Numbered from the stretch's first letter, positions 43,639 to 56,489 are shown. The stretch is DNA of 64,000 nt from Aegilops tauschii subsp. strangulata (GCF_002575655.3 NC_053038.3:143732885-143796884); one strand, 5' to 3'. A program made the numbers and translations. The notes: generated by a model not told the origin, from the letters alone.

Positions 43639-43879
43639 TAGTTCTCCTCGGGACATTAAAAAACACATTTTTCTCTCGCTCTCCCCGCAGCAGATCCCTC
43701 CCCACTTCCTCGAAGCTTCTCGTCCTCTCCCTCCGTCCCTCCCTCTCGCACCGCCCATGAAGGCACCTCGCCATATCCGCACTCCATCTAACCCTGTCAT
43801 CCAAACACCTCTTTCGCTAGAGTTACTTCAGGGTTAGTTCAGGATTAGAATCCTTAACTCATCTAACTCGTCTAATAGT

Positions 43880-43884
43880 AGTTC
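43880..43884. repeat. Target-site duplication AGTTC, left copy
   Basis: AGTTC precedes the LTR at 43885 and recurs at 55997-56001. Confidence 0.92.
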
Positions 43885-43990
43885 TGTGGCACCCCGGCTC
43901 AGAGAAACTGGAACGCCCCGTATTCCAGCCCAGAGATCGAGGAGAAGTCTTCTAGAATACGACACTACTTAGCATAGAACAAACCAGCTC

Positions 43991-43996
43991 TTTATT
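43991..43996 (-). terminator. Poly(A) signal AATAAA, left LTR
   Basis: Minus-strand AATAAA in GATTGCAATAAAGAGC, about 107 bp from the 3' end of the LTR. It is conserved in the other LTR at 51540-51545 and would end transcripts near the LTR end. Confidence 0.65.
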
Positions 43997-46757
43997 GCAA
44001 TCTATTGGGGTACAAGGGGATTACATCGGCACGGCGATGCTACACTTGCCACGGTTGCTCTATGCAAGCAGAAGAACAACACGACGCAGCGGAATGACTA
44101 CTGGCAGCGGAACAGCGACAGCGGTGATGAACTCCACTCCGCAGGGACTCTGGCTGGAAGGCTTATCCTAGCGCGCAAACAAGGGAGCCATGGAAAACAA
44201 GCAATCATATACGACATGACCTGCAAACTAGCATGACACGCCAGGTCAGTACATTGAATGTACTTGCAAGGTCACAACAACCAAAGCAATCAAGAAAAAC
44301 AATAGCATGGCAATTAGAGGTTAACAAGGATTAACATGATATTATCAGATCAACCATAGCATGGGCAAGATGATACAGCTAGAACAATACGAGCATGGCA
44401 TAAACTTATGAACATGATGAGACTAGCATGCAACATGATGAACTACCATGCACCAACTTACTCTGTTCGGGTTACATCGTAACCACCACATGTATCACTT
44501 ACCATCACGGACATCACACGATCATCTCAGGATCCAATGAAGCTTAGTATTAACAATACCGTAGTAATCATACATGACCACAAGGAGCTTGACTTTTACC
44601 CTTGACTCTCGCATAACATCAGAAATATTGAACAAGTTGGTATTCACGATACCACAGTGATCCTCTCACGATCACATAAGTATTAACCAACTTCTTTCAT
44701 CATCGAACCGGGGTTGTTATTAATCAAATTATTATTATTATTACTGTTGATCCACAGTGTGACCGACACGAACTGGGCCCTTATCCGCGGGCGCGGCTAT
44801 CGATAGATTTAACACACACACTCTGCAGAGGTTAGCACACTGTACCCACACCACGGAACCCTGGCCTCGCACTCCCATTCAGGTGGACCAAAGCGTTCTG
44901 ACAAAACCGTCCTACTGCCATGCCACCCCCCGACCACTCCGACCAACTCCCCTTTGGGCTAAGTCCTGGGTGGCCCCGTGCGTACAAAGGCACCAACGGC
45001 CACCGTCGTGGCAAAACGGTCCCAAACGGGGACAAGGATCCATACTCAACAATGGGCACACAAGGCTTATGCCATCCTACCTGCCCAAGGTAGCGCCCGG
45101 GCATAACCTTCCCTCGCGGGAGGCACCGGCGAGAGGCATGACAATAGACCCAGTTAGGACGCCCCCATAGGGTAACCATCACTCAGCCAACAGTTGTTCA
45201 AGTTCAATTTAATCCGGTTAAACTTGAATGCAATATGCTGAGCCATGATAAAAATAACATGATGCAACTACAATGCATGAACATGATATCAACATAAGCA
45301 TGGTGATGCAACATAACCATTAACCATATCAACAATAAATCATATCCAACTGAGCATGGCATAATGACGAGCATGAATATCAGAACTATAACACTACTCA
45401 TAACATAACATGACACTAGCATCAACAATAAATACCATGCAATAACATAACGATAAAACTACCATGCAAGTATTTAATCAACTGGATGCAAAGAAACATG
45501 CGTAACAGCGGTACTCGGAACAGACGACAGTCATGCACCAAAGACCATCACCAACATGTACTACTACCAAACATGGTCCATAAGAAAGTAATACTACCAT
45601 GACGAACAAAATAACAGAGCGCAAGAAAACATAGCATGATGGTAAACACCGATCCATAAGAATAACCGAAATACCGACAACAATAGCAAAACAATCAAAC
45701 AGTTATTAAAGATTCAAGTTGGAAACCAATGCTTTTGCATGGCTATCATGCAAATGGTGGTTGTGGCTTGCCTGGGATGGAGAAGGCTCCGGGAAGAAGT
45801 GCGGAATGACCACGGAAACAATCGCCGGAAAGGGTTCGCTCTTGGAGGGGGCTGATTGGGGCAAGGGAAAATGGTAATTTTCGGAATGTTAAAACATAGT
45901 GAAAATGGTACCAAAAGTTTGGGCTCGAAGAGACGAAGATGTGAGCGTTGGATTCACCTCATTCGGAGTTACGGTTGCGGAGATATGAGGTGTAGAAGAT
46001 CAGGGACTTTTGTGTAAAAATAATATTCACAGCCGGGTCCCTGAGTGGATAAGACAGAAGCGGTTTTCAGAAAAAACTACGCTTTCTAAATAAGAAAACA
46101 TAATCTATGCCGAAGAAGAAGCAAAGTACGCTTTCTAAGACGGAAAACGTACTTCAGAACGAAGCAGAGGAGAAATACGCCTTCCATAAACGAAAACGAA
46201 TTCTCATGTTTACGCCTCCACTTATCTGACGTGGACGGCGGGGTCAACGCGTGTGTGGCTGGCAGGTGGGTCCCGCTCCTCTCTCTCTCCTCTCGCTCCC
46301 CTTCTTCTTCCTCCTGACAGAAGCAGGGAAGAGGCGAGGCCGCGCGGCGCCGGCGATGGCCCGGGCAGCTCCGTCCATCCCCGGTGGAGCTGGGACCACC
46401 GGCGAGCGCGGAACGGAGTGCTACTCCCTCCTAGAGCAGCAGCAGGCACTGGGGAGGCCTGGAGTGACGGCGGGTCGCGGAGGCCGAGGGCAGCGGCGGC
46501 GGTTGATCTTGGGGCACGCAGCCACGAGCACTCCGGCGGCGGGCTGAGAGGTGGAGTAGGGGCGCTGGACTACGGTGAAACTACTGGAGGTGGAGAGGAG
46601 GAGAGAGGGGCTCGGCATTGAGCTAATTTAGGAGGGAGGCCACGACGGTCATGGCGGCGATGGTGGTCGAGGAGAAGCTCTTGAGCTCGGGAAAGAAGTG
46701 GGCGGGGCTAGAGAAGGTGTAGGATGCGAGTGTGAAGAGAAACGGCCTCGGGTGGCT

Positions 46758-46764
46758 TTATATA
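46758..46764 (-). promoter_or_regulatory. TATA box, left LTR of the LARD
   Basis: Minus-strand TATATAA in CGGCTATATAAAGCC, at the same place as in the other LTR. Confidence 0.7.
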
Positions 46765-48459
46765 GCCGAGGGGAGGGGGAGGCGAGCTGGCGGCTCCGCA
46801 GACGCGTGTCCGACGCCGCGGACGCGTGTGCTCGTGGCCAAGCTCGGACGGCGACGAAGGATAGGTCCAAAGGGGTTCAGGGAGTCAAGGAGAGCTCGGG
46901 GACAAGAGAGGGAAGCCGCTGCGGCGCGAACAGAGCCGTTCGGCTACAGTTCGTCCGTGGGCGCGTGGTGTCTAGCTCCGGCGAGGAGGCTTGGCGAGGG
47001 GGCAACAGGTCGAGGGCGACTTGAGAGGCAGGGGGAGTCAGGTCGGCACCAGCGGACACGCGAGCACCGTCGTTGCAGAGCTGGCCGGCGCGTCCCGACG
47101 CCCAGAGCACGTCCAACGCTGCCAGCGTGCGTGCAAACGACGCAGTCACCACTGTGACCGGCAAGGAGTGGACGCAAGAGGCAGGGAAACATTGTCTAGA
47201 GTTCAGTCCTTTCATACTAGAGGCCGAGGGAGGTGATAGATCACGCAGAAGTGCAAAGGAGATATGTGAGTGATCGCATGAAGTTTGTTGTATCAGTTTT
47301 GGCTGAGTACTGCTGATCAACAGAGAGATGATTGGGTCAAACAGAGTTGTTTGGGGTGTTTGAACATGGAAGGACTACGGTCCTAGAAACTATGGAGGGA
47401 TTTGGACCAATATTTGATATAGTTGCTTCACAACTGCCTAAATTGGTCCAGAATAGAAATCATGATGATGCACTCAAATGGTGAAGCCACATGAGCTGAA
47501 CTTGGGCAGGGCAGAGTTATTTGGTCATACGAAGATGCTGAAAAAGGTTTCACACCATTTGGATAAACCAAAATGGTACTTCCTTCACAAACATCCCCAC
47601 TGACCAGAAACTTGCAGAAATTCTAGAGGGAAAATGGCTAAATGGATTGAGCCACAACTGGGTGGAGGGAGTTTATATGGATAGTAGAAGGCCTAGAAAA
47701 ATTTACAGCCATAATGAAGCAAGATAAAATATACTTGCTTCACAAACTGAAATTTTGGACAGAATCAAAGATTTGACGTTGTGCTCACATGCAGGCATTA
47801 ATTGAGCTAAACTTTGGTGGAGGCCTATGATTTGATGATATGAAGAACCATGCAAAAGTACAACTCATTTGGATATGCCTAGCTTGTACCTCCTTCACAA
47901 AATTTCTTTCTGGATAGAAACTTTGGAAAATCATAATTAAATGACTACTAGGAAAATGAGGTTGCACTTTGGCATGTGGCAATGATATGGACATGAAAAG
48001 GTTTCCAACGAGTTTTAGGCCACTTGGGAAAAGGAAAATAGCACTTGCTTCACAATGTGCCATTTAGGGCAGAATAGGAAATGAATTATTTGAGCATGAT
48101 GATAAACATGGCAAATGAAATATTTTGCCATATTTGAGGAATATATGACCCAAACAATTAACGGGAATTATTTGGGGATTTTAGGAGTGATGGAAATATA
48201 GGTTGCTTCACAACCTAGCGCAAAAAGGATGATTCCTTTAATAGAAAAGGAATATTCCCAATAAAAAGAATATTGGGATTGGGCTAGGATTGAAATGATA
48301 TGATCTAGGGAAGTATTTGAGTATGACAAGCCACTCTGGAAATAAAGAAGAGGTCATCTTCTTCAGTTTCCAGACCACAAAGCCACGGAAAAAGAAAACT
48401 CAAGCAAAAACCTCAGAAAATCAAATGAAAAAGAAAGGGCCAAAAATCAGGCTGTGACA

Positions 48460-48497
48460 AACCTTCCCCCCTTAAATAAATCTTGTCCTCGAGATTT
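48460..48497 (-). other. Polypurine tract and pre-PPT motif of the LARD
   Basis: Read on the minus strand, AAATCTCGAGGACAAGATTT (48478-48497) is followed by AAGGGGGGAAGG (48462-48473) next to the LTR. The layout is the same as in the two autonomous-type elements. Confidence 0.8.
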
Positions 48498-51417
48498 GGT
48501 TGCTCCGGGAACAAGTATGAATATACTGCCTTAAGGAAACTGTTTCCAACTCGGGTATCCTTTTTCCTTTGTTGATTGTTCCCATTATATTCCTCATTTG
48601 AGTGACCTGACTGGCTCTGGGGTTGCTTGCTTCACTGTATCCATATCCTGACAGATCTTAACTCACATGTTCTGCTTATACTAGCTCCAATTCTGTTCAT
48701 ATCTGCTGACTTAGCTGAGATTACCATGACTGAAATATCTGCCTGTCTCACAAATCCGAGAGTGACTTCCAATGGTTGTGTCTGTACTGACAACTATCCA
48801 TGAATTGGTGATCCGATTTGTCCTGATGAACACCCAAGCTCTGACTCCTTGCATTGGGTTTCTCCATTAAATGCAGGTCCTTCAGGTTCCAAACAGTGAG
48901 TTGCGGCATATCCGTTTTTCTGGCAAATTCTGACTTATCGCAGGAATTTCTGACCCATCCTGGCTGGCTCCACTGTCTTGAATCTCAGCTTCATACCAAA
49001 TATTTGATTGTCGCCTGTCGTTGCCAGCATAAGGGGTATGTCCTTATATGATAGTATCCACAGACTTGATTGACTGTGAATCTCGTGAAATAATTTTGTC
49101 CATGACAGGCTATCCGTTGAGGCTTCACATAAGTGAGGGCACATGCTCCCAGACTATTATTCACCATCCAAAACCGAGCAGACCCTTTTGGTTAATATCC
49201 ATGGTGATCCATACTGACTCAGACTGTCCGGGGTATTTGCACCATTTGAATTATGCAACAATTATCAGTCTGGCTCCTTCATTACTTTTTTCCTTGCCTG
49301 GATCCTTGGGTGAAGGAGCGGGGTCATATTGCTTCTTCGTGTGACCATAGGTTCTGTCGGGTGCAATATTCTGACAGCTGTACTCTTATCCGCATCTTCT
49401 GACATGGTAATCCATTAAATGGCGGGTTCAACACTTCTCAAGTTCTGACCGTAGGAAAATGATCATCCGAACCCTTGCAAGAAATCGGCAAATAAATCAG
49501 TAGCCACCAGAACGGTCTTTACAACTCAGATCTGGGACATTACTGAAATAACTCAACCACGGCTCAGGACGGCTGAAAAGCAGGTCAGAACATGAGACCG
49601 GGTTGATAAGAAGAAAGTGGCAGCTCCCTAAAACAGCCAAAAGCAGCTATAGGGCTACTGTCACAAAAAGAAATTCAACAGTTGTATGAGACAGCCGAAA
49701 AGCAGCTCCGAACTCATGATAGTCATTGAAGAGAGAAATAAAAATCGGCATCCACCCCGAATAGCTAAAAACAGCTTAGATCACAGGCGTGGTGCCGACA
49801 CTGAAGAAAAGGAGACAAGGGCTCATCAAGATCATCTTCCAGGTTCACTGGTACTTGTACAGAGCTCAGTGTTGTCGTCAATCCTCATAGTCCTTTCTCA
49901 CACTGAGATGTATATCTGGCTTCCTTCAAATATATCTAAGAATCTGATTCCCGAGGCAGACTTGTGTTCTAACTGATTCTTACTTCTGACCAACTATTAT
50001 GGATCTGATTCTGCCATCTGCTGTCAATTCACATTGTTCAATCTTGCACCAGTGCCGTACTGAGGACGATTGGATGGCTTATGCTGAAAACCATCGAGAG
50101 TATCTTGCTGAGGAAGACTGGGCTTCGTGCTGAAACAGGAATTGCTGGACCATCCACCTTTCTGAGTATGTGGCACATCCTTGCTTTCTTCCAAGCATAT
50201 CATGTTTCAAAATCATCCTCCACGAAGAATCAAACCTTGTATCCGAACCATACCTTTGACTGAAATTGCACTGTTGGTCTTGCACATAGCTTATCTTCTT
50301 GTTGATCTGATCATTACTGCCATGAAGAGTGCACACTGAGGCAAACTTGATTATCCGTATTGTTGTAAGGAGTGCATGCTGATGCAAACATGATACGGAT
50401 TGTCCATCCAGGATTCCTTTTTTCCATTCAGACGAGATATTCCAAATTTCACTGCAGTCTACTGATAACTTCATTCCATTTATCTGAGCTTCCAAACCTT
50501 TGAACTCCTTGCTGATTCTTCAGGTCCAGTGTTGGTTGACGAGCAACTTTAATGAAGGGAAAATAATGCCACACCGAAGGCCCAAAGAAAAGAAGCAAAA
50601 GAAACGACGAAAACAACAAAACAAACACACAAGCATACAAATAATATAAATAAATCATCACATATTACTGCTACTCACACAATAATATGCATGCACACCT
50701 AAGCACACAATTGTCACTGAAGCTCTGGTACTACGGTCTAATATGTTGTGGCGGTGTGCACGAAAGTGAGTCTGTGTGTGGAAAGAGTTGGCGTAACCAA
50801 GGCTACACCAAGCGTTGGCTGAACACCAGCTGGATCTGGATGGATACGGAGGCGAGGACGGACTTGGCGATCATGCAACGAGACACGGAGGTCACGACCA
50901 CATCATTATCAAGCGTACGAAAGGGAATCGTGCACGTTCAAAGAACGAGATGACAGGGCAAACTAGGGGAGGAAAAAGCAAGGCTTGCTGGCATTGCCCT
51001 CTTCTGATAACAAAGATCGGTAAGGGTTGCCAAAGGGACGAGATGGTTGGCACGATTCGGGATAGAGACGAGTCTATCACCGAAACGATATGGGTGAGTG
51101 GCGGAAAGATATCGACGCGACATCCGAGCATAACTCCTGCAAATGGTGTCTGGAACACTTGGTACCAGGGTATCACTCTACTGGGACAGAGATAACGCCG
51201 AACACCAAAGAGCAGGCATGCTAAGAAGGAGGGTGCAGGTAGTGGATCGAAACTGATGCCACCTATACTCACAAGATTAACCATTAGCGGCAAGATAATA
51301 ATCTATATGCATGCTATGCAAGAAACAAATGCAGCAATCAAGTGCAACAAACCACCTAGACTCTATACTACCGCATTCGAATGTTCGCGCGGGCTAGGGC
51401 ATCCTACAGCCAGACCT
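48498..51417 (-). other. Non-coding interior of the LARD
   Basis: About 2.9 kb without recognisable retroviral domains. The longest frame in the element's sense is 133 codons (50892-51293, minus). It is rich in Leu, Pro and Phe and matches no gag or pol motif, so it was not called as a gene. A direct repeat of CAGCCGAAAAGCAGCTC-like strings occurs near 49571 and 49690 (AGCC/GCAGCT variants recur at 49625-49780). Confidence 0.7.
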
Positions 51418-51429
51418 GCTCTGATACCA
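51418..51429 (-). other. Primer-binding site of the LARD
   Basis: On the minus strand TGGTATCAGAGC starts a few bases after the 5' LTR end and is complementary to initiator tRNA-Met. Confidence 0.88.
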
Positions 51430-51539
51430 AGCCCGTGGCACCTCGGCTCAGAGAAACCGGAACGCCCCGTATTCCAGCCCAGAGAGCGAGGAGAAGTCTT
51501 CTGGAATACGGCACTACTTAGCATAGAACAAACCAGCTC

Positions 51540-51545
51540 TTTATT
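51540..51545 (-). terminator. Poly(A) signal AATAAA, right LTR
   Basis: Minus-strand AATAAA, matching 43991-43996. Confidence 0.65.
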
Positions 51546-54295
51546 GCAATCTATTGGGGTACAAGGGGATTACATCGGCACGGCGATGCTACGCCTGCCA
51601 TGGTTGCTCTATGCAAGCAGCAGAACAACACGACGCAGCAGAATGACTACTGGCAGTGGAACAGCGACAACGGTGATGAACTCCACTCCGTAGGGACTCT
51701 GGCTGGAACGCTTATCCTAGCGCGCAAACAAGGGAGCCATGGCAAAAAAGCAATCATATACGGCATGACCTGCAAACTGGCAGGACACGTTAGGTCAGTA
51801 CATTGAATGTACTTGCAAGCTCACAACAACCAAAGCAACCAAGACAAACAATAGCATGGCAATTACATGTTAACAAGGCTTAACATGATATTATCAGATC
51901 AACCATAGCATGGGCAAGATGATACAGCTAGAACAATATGAGCATGGCATAAACTTATGAACATGATGAGACTAGCATGCAACATGACGAACTATCATGC
52001 ACCAACTTACTCTGTTCGGGTTACATCGTAACCACCACATGTATCAGTTACCATCACGGACATCACACGATCATCTCAGGATCCAATCAAGCTTGGTAAT
52101 AACAATACCGTAGTAATCATACATGACCACAAGGAGCTTGACTTTTACCCTTGACTCTCGCATAACATCACAAATATCGAACAAGTTGGTATTCACGATA
52201 CCACAGTGATCCTCTCATGATCACATAAGTATCAACCAACTTCTTTCATCATCGAACCGGGGTTGTTATTAATCAAATTATTATTATTACTGTTGACCCA
52301 CAGTGTGACCGACACGAACTGGGCCCTTATCAGCGGGCGCGGCTATCGGTAGATTTAACACACACACTCTGCAGAGGTTAACACAGTGTACGCACACCAC
52401 GGAACCCTGGCCTCGCACTCCCATTCGGGTGGACCAAAGCATTCCAAGAAAACCGTCCTACTGCCATGCCACCCACCGGCCACTTCGACCAACTCCCCTT
52501 TGGGCTAAGTCCTGGGCGGCCCCGTGCCTACCAAAGGCACCAACGGCCACCGTCGTGGCAACACGGTCCCAAACGGGGACAAGGATCCATACTCAACAAC
52601 GGGCACACAAGGCTTATGCCGTCCTACCTGGCCAAGGTAGCGCCCGCATAACCCTCCCTCTCGGGAGGCACCGGTGAGAGGCATGACAATAGACCCAGTT
52701 AGGACCCCCCCATAGGGTAAGCGTGGTTGCACTGGTCAGATCGATATAGTGGCACCATCACTCAGCCAACAGTTGTTCAAGTTCAATTTAATCCGGTTAA
52801 ACTTGAATGCAATGTGCTGAGCCATGATAAAAATAACATGATGCAACTACAATGCATGAACATGATAACATAAGCATGGTGATGCAACATAACCATGAAC
52901 CATATCAACAATAAATCATATCCAACTGAGCATGGCATAATGATGAGCATGAATATCACAAGTATAACACTACTCATAGCATAACATGACACTAGGATCA
53001 ACAATAAATACCATGCAATAACATAACGATAAAACTACCATGCATGTATTTAATCAACTGGATGCAAAGAAACATGCATAACGGCTGTACTCGGAACAGA
53101 CGACAGTCATGCACCGAAGACCATCACCAACATGTACTACTACCAAACATGGTCCATAAGAAAGTAATACTAGCATGAAGAACAAAATAACAGAGTGCAA
53201 GAAAACATAGCATGACGGTAAACACCGATCAATAAGAATAACCGAAATACCGACAACAATAGCAAAACAATCAAACAGTTATTAAAGATTCAAGTTGGAA
53301 ACCAATGCTTCTGCATGTCTATCATGCAAATGGTGGTTGTAGCTTGCCTGGGGATGGAGAATGCTCCGGGAAGAAGTGCGGAATGACCGCGGAAAGAATC
53401 GCCGGAAAGGGTTCGCTATCGGAGGGGCCTGATTGGGGCAAGGGCAAAATGGTCATTTTCATAATGTTGAAACATAGTGAAAATGGTACCAAAAGTTTGG
53501 GCTCGAAGATACGAAGATGTGAGCGTTGGATTCACCTCATTCGGAGTTACTGTTGCGGAGATATGAGGTGTAGAAGATCAGGGACTTTTCTGTAAAAATA
53601 ATATTCACAGCCGGGTCCCTGAGTGGATAAGACAGAAGCGGTTTTCAGAAAAATACGCTTTCTAAATAAGAAAATGTAATCTATGCCGAAGAAGAAGCAA
53701 AGTACGTTTTCTCAGACGAAAAACGTACTTCAGGACGAAGCAGAGGAGAAATACGCTTTCTGAAAACGAAAACGAATTCTCGTGTTTACGCCTCCACTTA
53801 TCTGACATGGACGGCGGGGTCAACGCGTGTGTGGCTGGCAGGTGGGTCCCGCTCCTCTCTCTCTCCTCTCGCTCCCCTTCTTCTTCCTCCCGACAGAAGT
53901 AGGGGAGAGGCGAGGCCGCTCGGCGACGGCGATGGCCCGGGCAGCTCCGGCCGTCCCCGGTGGAGCTGGGACCACCGGCGGGCGCGGAACGGAGTGCTGC
54001 TCCCGCCTGGAGCAGCAGCAGGGGCTGGGGAGGCCTAGAGTGACAGCGGCTCGCGGCCACGAGCACTCCGGCGCCAGGCTGAGGGGTTGAGGAGGGGCGC
54101 TGGACTACGGGGAAACTACTGGAGGTGGAAAGGAGGAGAGAGGGGCTCGGCATTGAGCTAATTTAGGAGGGAGGCCGTGGCGGTCATGGTGGCGATGGTG
54201 GTCGAGGAGAAGCTCCCGAGCTCGGGCAAGAAGTGGGGCGGGGCTAGAGAAGGTGTAGGATGCGAGTGGTGAAGAGAAACAGCCTCGGGGTGGCT

Positions 54296-54302
54296 TTATA
54301 TA
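54296..54302 (-). promoter_or_regulatory. TATA box, right LTR of the LARD
   Basis: Minus-strand TATATAA in CGGCTATATAAAGCC. It divides the LTR into about 1.7 kb of U3 and about 2.8 kb of transcribed sequence. Confidence 0.72.
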
Positions 54303-55996
54303 GCCGAGGGGAGGGGGAGGCGAGCTGGCGGCTCCGCGGATGCGTGTCCGGCGCCGCGGACGCGTGTGCTCGCGGCCAAGCTCGGACGGCGACGAAGGAA
54401 AGGTCCAAAGGGATTCACGGAGTCGAGGAGAGCTCGGGGACAAGAGATGGAAGCCGCCGCGGCGCGAACAGAGCCGGTCGGCTACAGTTCGCCCGTGGCC
54501 GCGCGGCGTCTAGCTCTTGTGAGGAGGCTTGGAGAGGAGGCAACAGGTCGAGGGCGACTTGAGAGGGAGGGGGAGTCAGGTCGGCACTAGCGGACACGCG
54601 AGCTCCGTCGATGCAGAGCTGGCCGGCGCGTCCCGACGCCCAGAGCGCGTCCAACGCTGCCAGCGCACGTGCAAACGACGCGGTCACCACTATGACAGGC
54701 AAGGAGTGGATGCAAGAGGCAGGGAAACGTTGTCTAGAGTTCAGTCCTTTCATACTAGAGGCCGAGGGAGGTGATAGATCATGCAGAAGTGCAAAGGAGA
54801 GATGTGAGTGATCGCGTGAAGTTTGCTGTATCAGTTTTGGCTGAGTACTGCTGATCAACAGGGAGATGATTGGGTCAAACTGAGTTGTCGGGGTGTTTGA
54901 ATATGGAAGGACTACGGTCCTGGAAACTATGGAGGGATTTGGACCAATATTTGACATAGTTGCTTCACAACTGCCTAAATTGGTCCAGAATAGAAATCAT
55001 GATGATGCACTCGAATGGTGAAGCCACTTGAGCTGAACTTGGGCATGGCAGGGTTATTTGGTCATATGAAGATGCTGAAAAAGGTTTCACACCATTTGGA
55101 TAAAGCAAAATGGTACTTCCTTCACAAACATCCCCACTGATAAGAAATTTGCAGAACTTCTAGAGGGAAAATGGATAAATGGACTGAGCCACAACTGTGT
55201 GGAGGGAGTTTATATGGCTAGTAGAAGGCCAAGAAAACTTTACAGCCATAATGAAGCAAGATAAAATATACTTGCTTCACAAACTGAAATTTTGGACAGA
55301 ATCAAAGATTTGACGTTGTGCTCACATGGAGCCATTAAATGAGCTTAAATTTGGTGGAGGGCTATGATTCCATGCTATGAAGGACCATGCAAAAGTGCAA
55401 CTCATTTGGATATGCCTAGCTTGTACCTCCTTCACAAAATTTCTTTCTGGACAGAAACTTTGGAAAATCATAATTAAATGACTACTAGGCAAATGAGGTT
55501 GCATTTTGGCATGTGGCAATGATATGGACATGAAAAGGTTTCCAAGGAGTTTTAGGCCACTTGGGAAAAGGAAAATAGCACTTGCTTCACAATGTGCCAT
55601 TTAGGGCAGAATAGGAAATGAATTATTTGAGCATGATGATAAACATGGCAAATGAAATATTTTGCCATATTTGAGGAATAAATGACCCAAAAAATTTATG
55701 AGAATTATTTGGGAATTTTAGGAGTGATGGAAATATAGGTTGCTTCACAACCTAGGGCAAAAAGGATAATTCCTTTAATAGAAAAGGAATATTCCCAATA
55801 AAAAGAATATTGGGATTGGGCTAGGATGGAAATGATATGATCTAGGGAAGTATTTGAGGATGAAAATCCACTCTGGAAATAAAGAAGAGGTCATCTTCTT
55901 CAGTTTCCAGACCACAAAGCCAGGGAAAAAGAAAACTCAAGCAAAAACCTCAGAAAATCAAATGAAAAAGAAAGGGCCAAAAATCAGGCTGTGACT

Positions 55997-56001
55997 AGTT
56001 C
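55997..56001. repeat. Target-site duplication AGTTC, right copy
   Basis: Matches 43880-43884 and closes the 43885-55996 insertion. Confidence 0.92.
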
Positions 56002-56489
56002 TTATACTCATTATAATCAGTATTGTAGATATTGATATTTTAGTATAAACGGTTGACGGAAGGAAAAAGGACAAGAGGGAGTATCATGCATGCGGGGTAG
56101 GAAAAAAATTGCTCATTTATAGCCGCTCGAACTCTCAAAGGGCGCGACCGCGCGAGGGAGGCGAAGGTCGTGGGAGGCGCGACACTTGATATAATTAAGT
56201 GAAGTTACCCACGCGCCGGCATGGCGTGCGAATAGGCAGAAGCTATACCGTCAGGCCTACGATATGGGTCTAGTAGACATGACATCTAGTGGGTCCCGCA
56301 TAGTTCTCGAGAACTCTTTGGGGGCTTGCAGCCGTATATACACCGGACAAGCAAGCAACCCCAAGCCGTTCGCACGCCCTACTTGTCCCCGTCTTCTACT
56401 AGTACAGTACCTTACAACAGTTCGCTCCCAGTCGTCCCGTCCTTTCACATTACGGCAGTTCCACTAATCCTAACCCTCCTCCCAAATCC
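56002..56489 (+). promoter_or_regulatory. Promoter and 5' leader of the exonuclease gene
   Basis: TATATA at 56335-56340 (GCCGTATATACACC) lies about 150 bp upstream of ATG 56490, giving a leader of roughly 120 bp if transcription starts about 30 bp downstream. The GC-rich part near 56140-56220 has no recognised motif. The LARD ends only about 490 bp upstream of the start codon. Confidence 0.5.

Larger units (their letters stand above)
43247..43884. mobile_element. Tourist-like MITE remnant split by a Stowaway
   Basis: GGCCCTGTTTGGATCC near 43250 is typical of grass Tourist/Harbinger MITE ends, and ATCCAAACACC near 43801 resembles the opposite end motif. A palindrome GGGTTAGTTTGAACTGAACTAACCC lies near 43282. 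The Stowaway at 43347-43638 interrupts it. Boundaries are approximate and only part may remain. Confidence 0.4.
43885..48459 (-). repeat. LARD 3' LTR (left)
   Basis: A 4,575-bp LTR with intact terminal dinucleotides on the plus strand (TGTGGCACC... to ...GGCTGTGACA). The minus-strand TATA is at 46758-46764, an AATAAA signal at 43991-43996, and a CAG/GCAAGC-like donor lies near 45765. It matches 51434-55996 throughout, with scattered substitutions and small indels. Confidence 0.93.
43885..55996 (-). mobile_element. Non-autonomous LTR retrotransposon (LARD type), minus strand
   Basis: This 12,112-bp element has two LTRs of 4,575 and 4,563 bp and a 2,974-bp interior. Orientation is minus: read on that strand the LTR starts TGTCACAGCCTGATTTTTGG, the tRNA-Met primer site (51418-51429) follows the right LTR, and the purine tract (48462-48473) precedes the left LTR. 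The flanking AGTTC duplications are exact. The interior has no gag, protease, reverse transcriptase or integrase motif in any frame. Long LTRs around a roughly 3-kb conserved but non-coding interior define large retrotransposon derivatives, known in Triticeae from Sukkula-type elements. Assignment to that family is an inference. It would need proteins from an autonomous gypsy element. Confidence 0.93.
51434..55996 (-). repeat. LARD 5' LTR (right)
   Basis: A 4,563-bp LTR. Its terminal bases are changed on both sides relative to the left copy (CGTGGC for TGTGGC at 51434, GTGACT for GTGACA at 55996). Minus-strand TATA is at 54296-54302 and the poly(A) signal at 51540-51545. A minus-strand frame from ATG 54153 runs 163 codons after the TATA. 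A coding-like segment ends at a CCCCAG/GCAAGC donor near 53354. Confidence 0.93.

Noticed and set aside
46653..47320. Several overlapping frames in GC-rich DNA of the left LARD LTR
   Set aside because: They are U3/promoter sequence with frames open on both strands, and reading frames are not conserved with the right LTR.
50892..51293. 133-codon minus-strand frame in the LARD interior as a gag remnant
   Set aside because: No zinc knuckle or gag-like pattern; hydrophobic composition and no supporting context.
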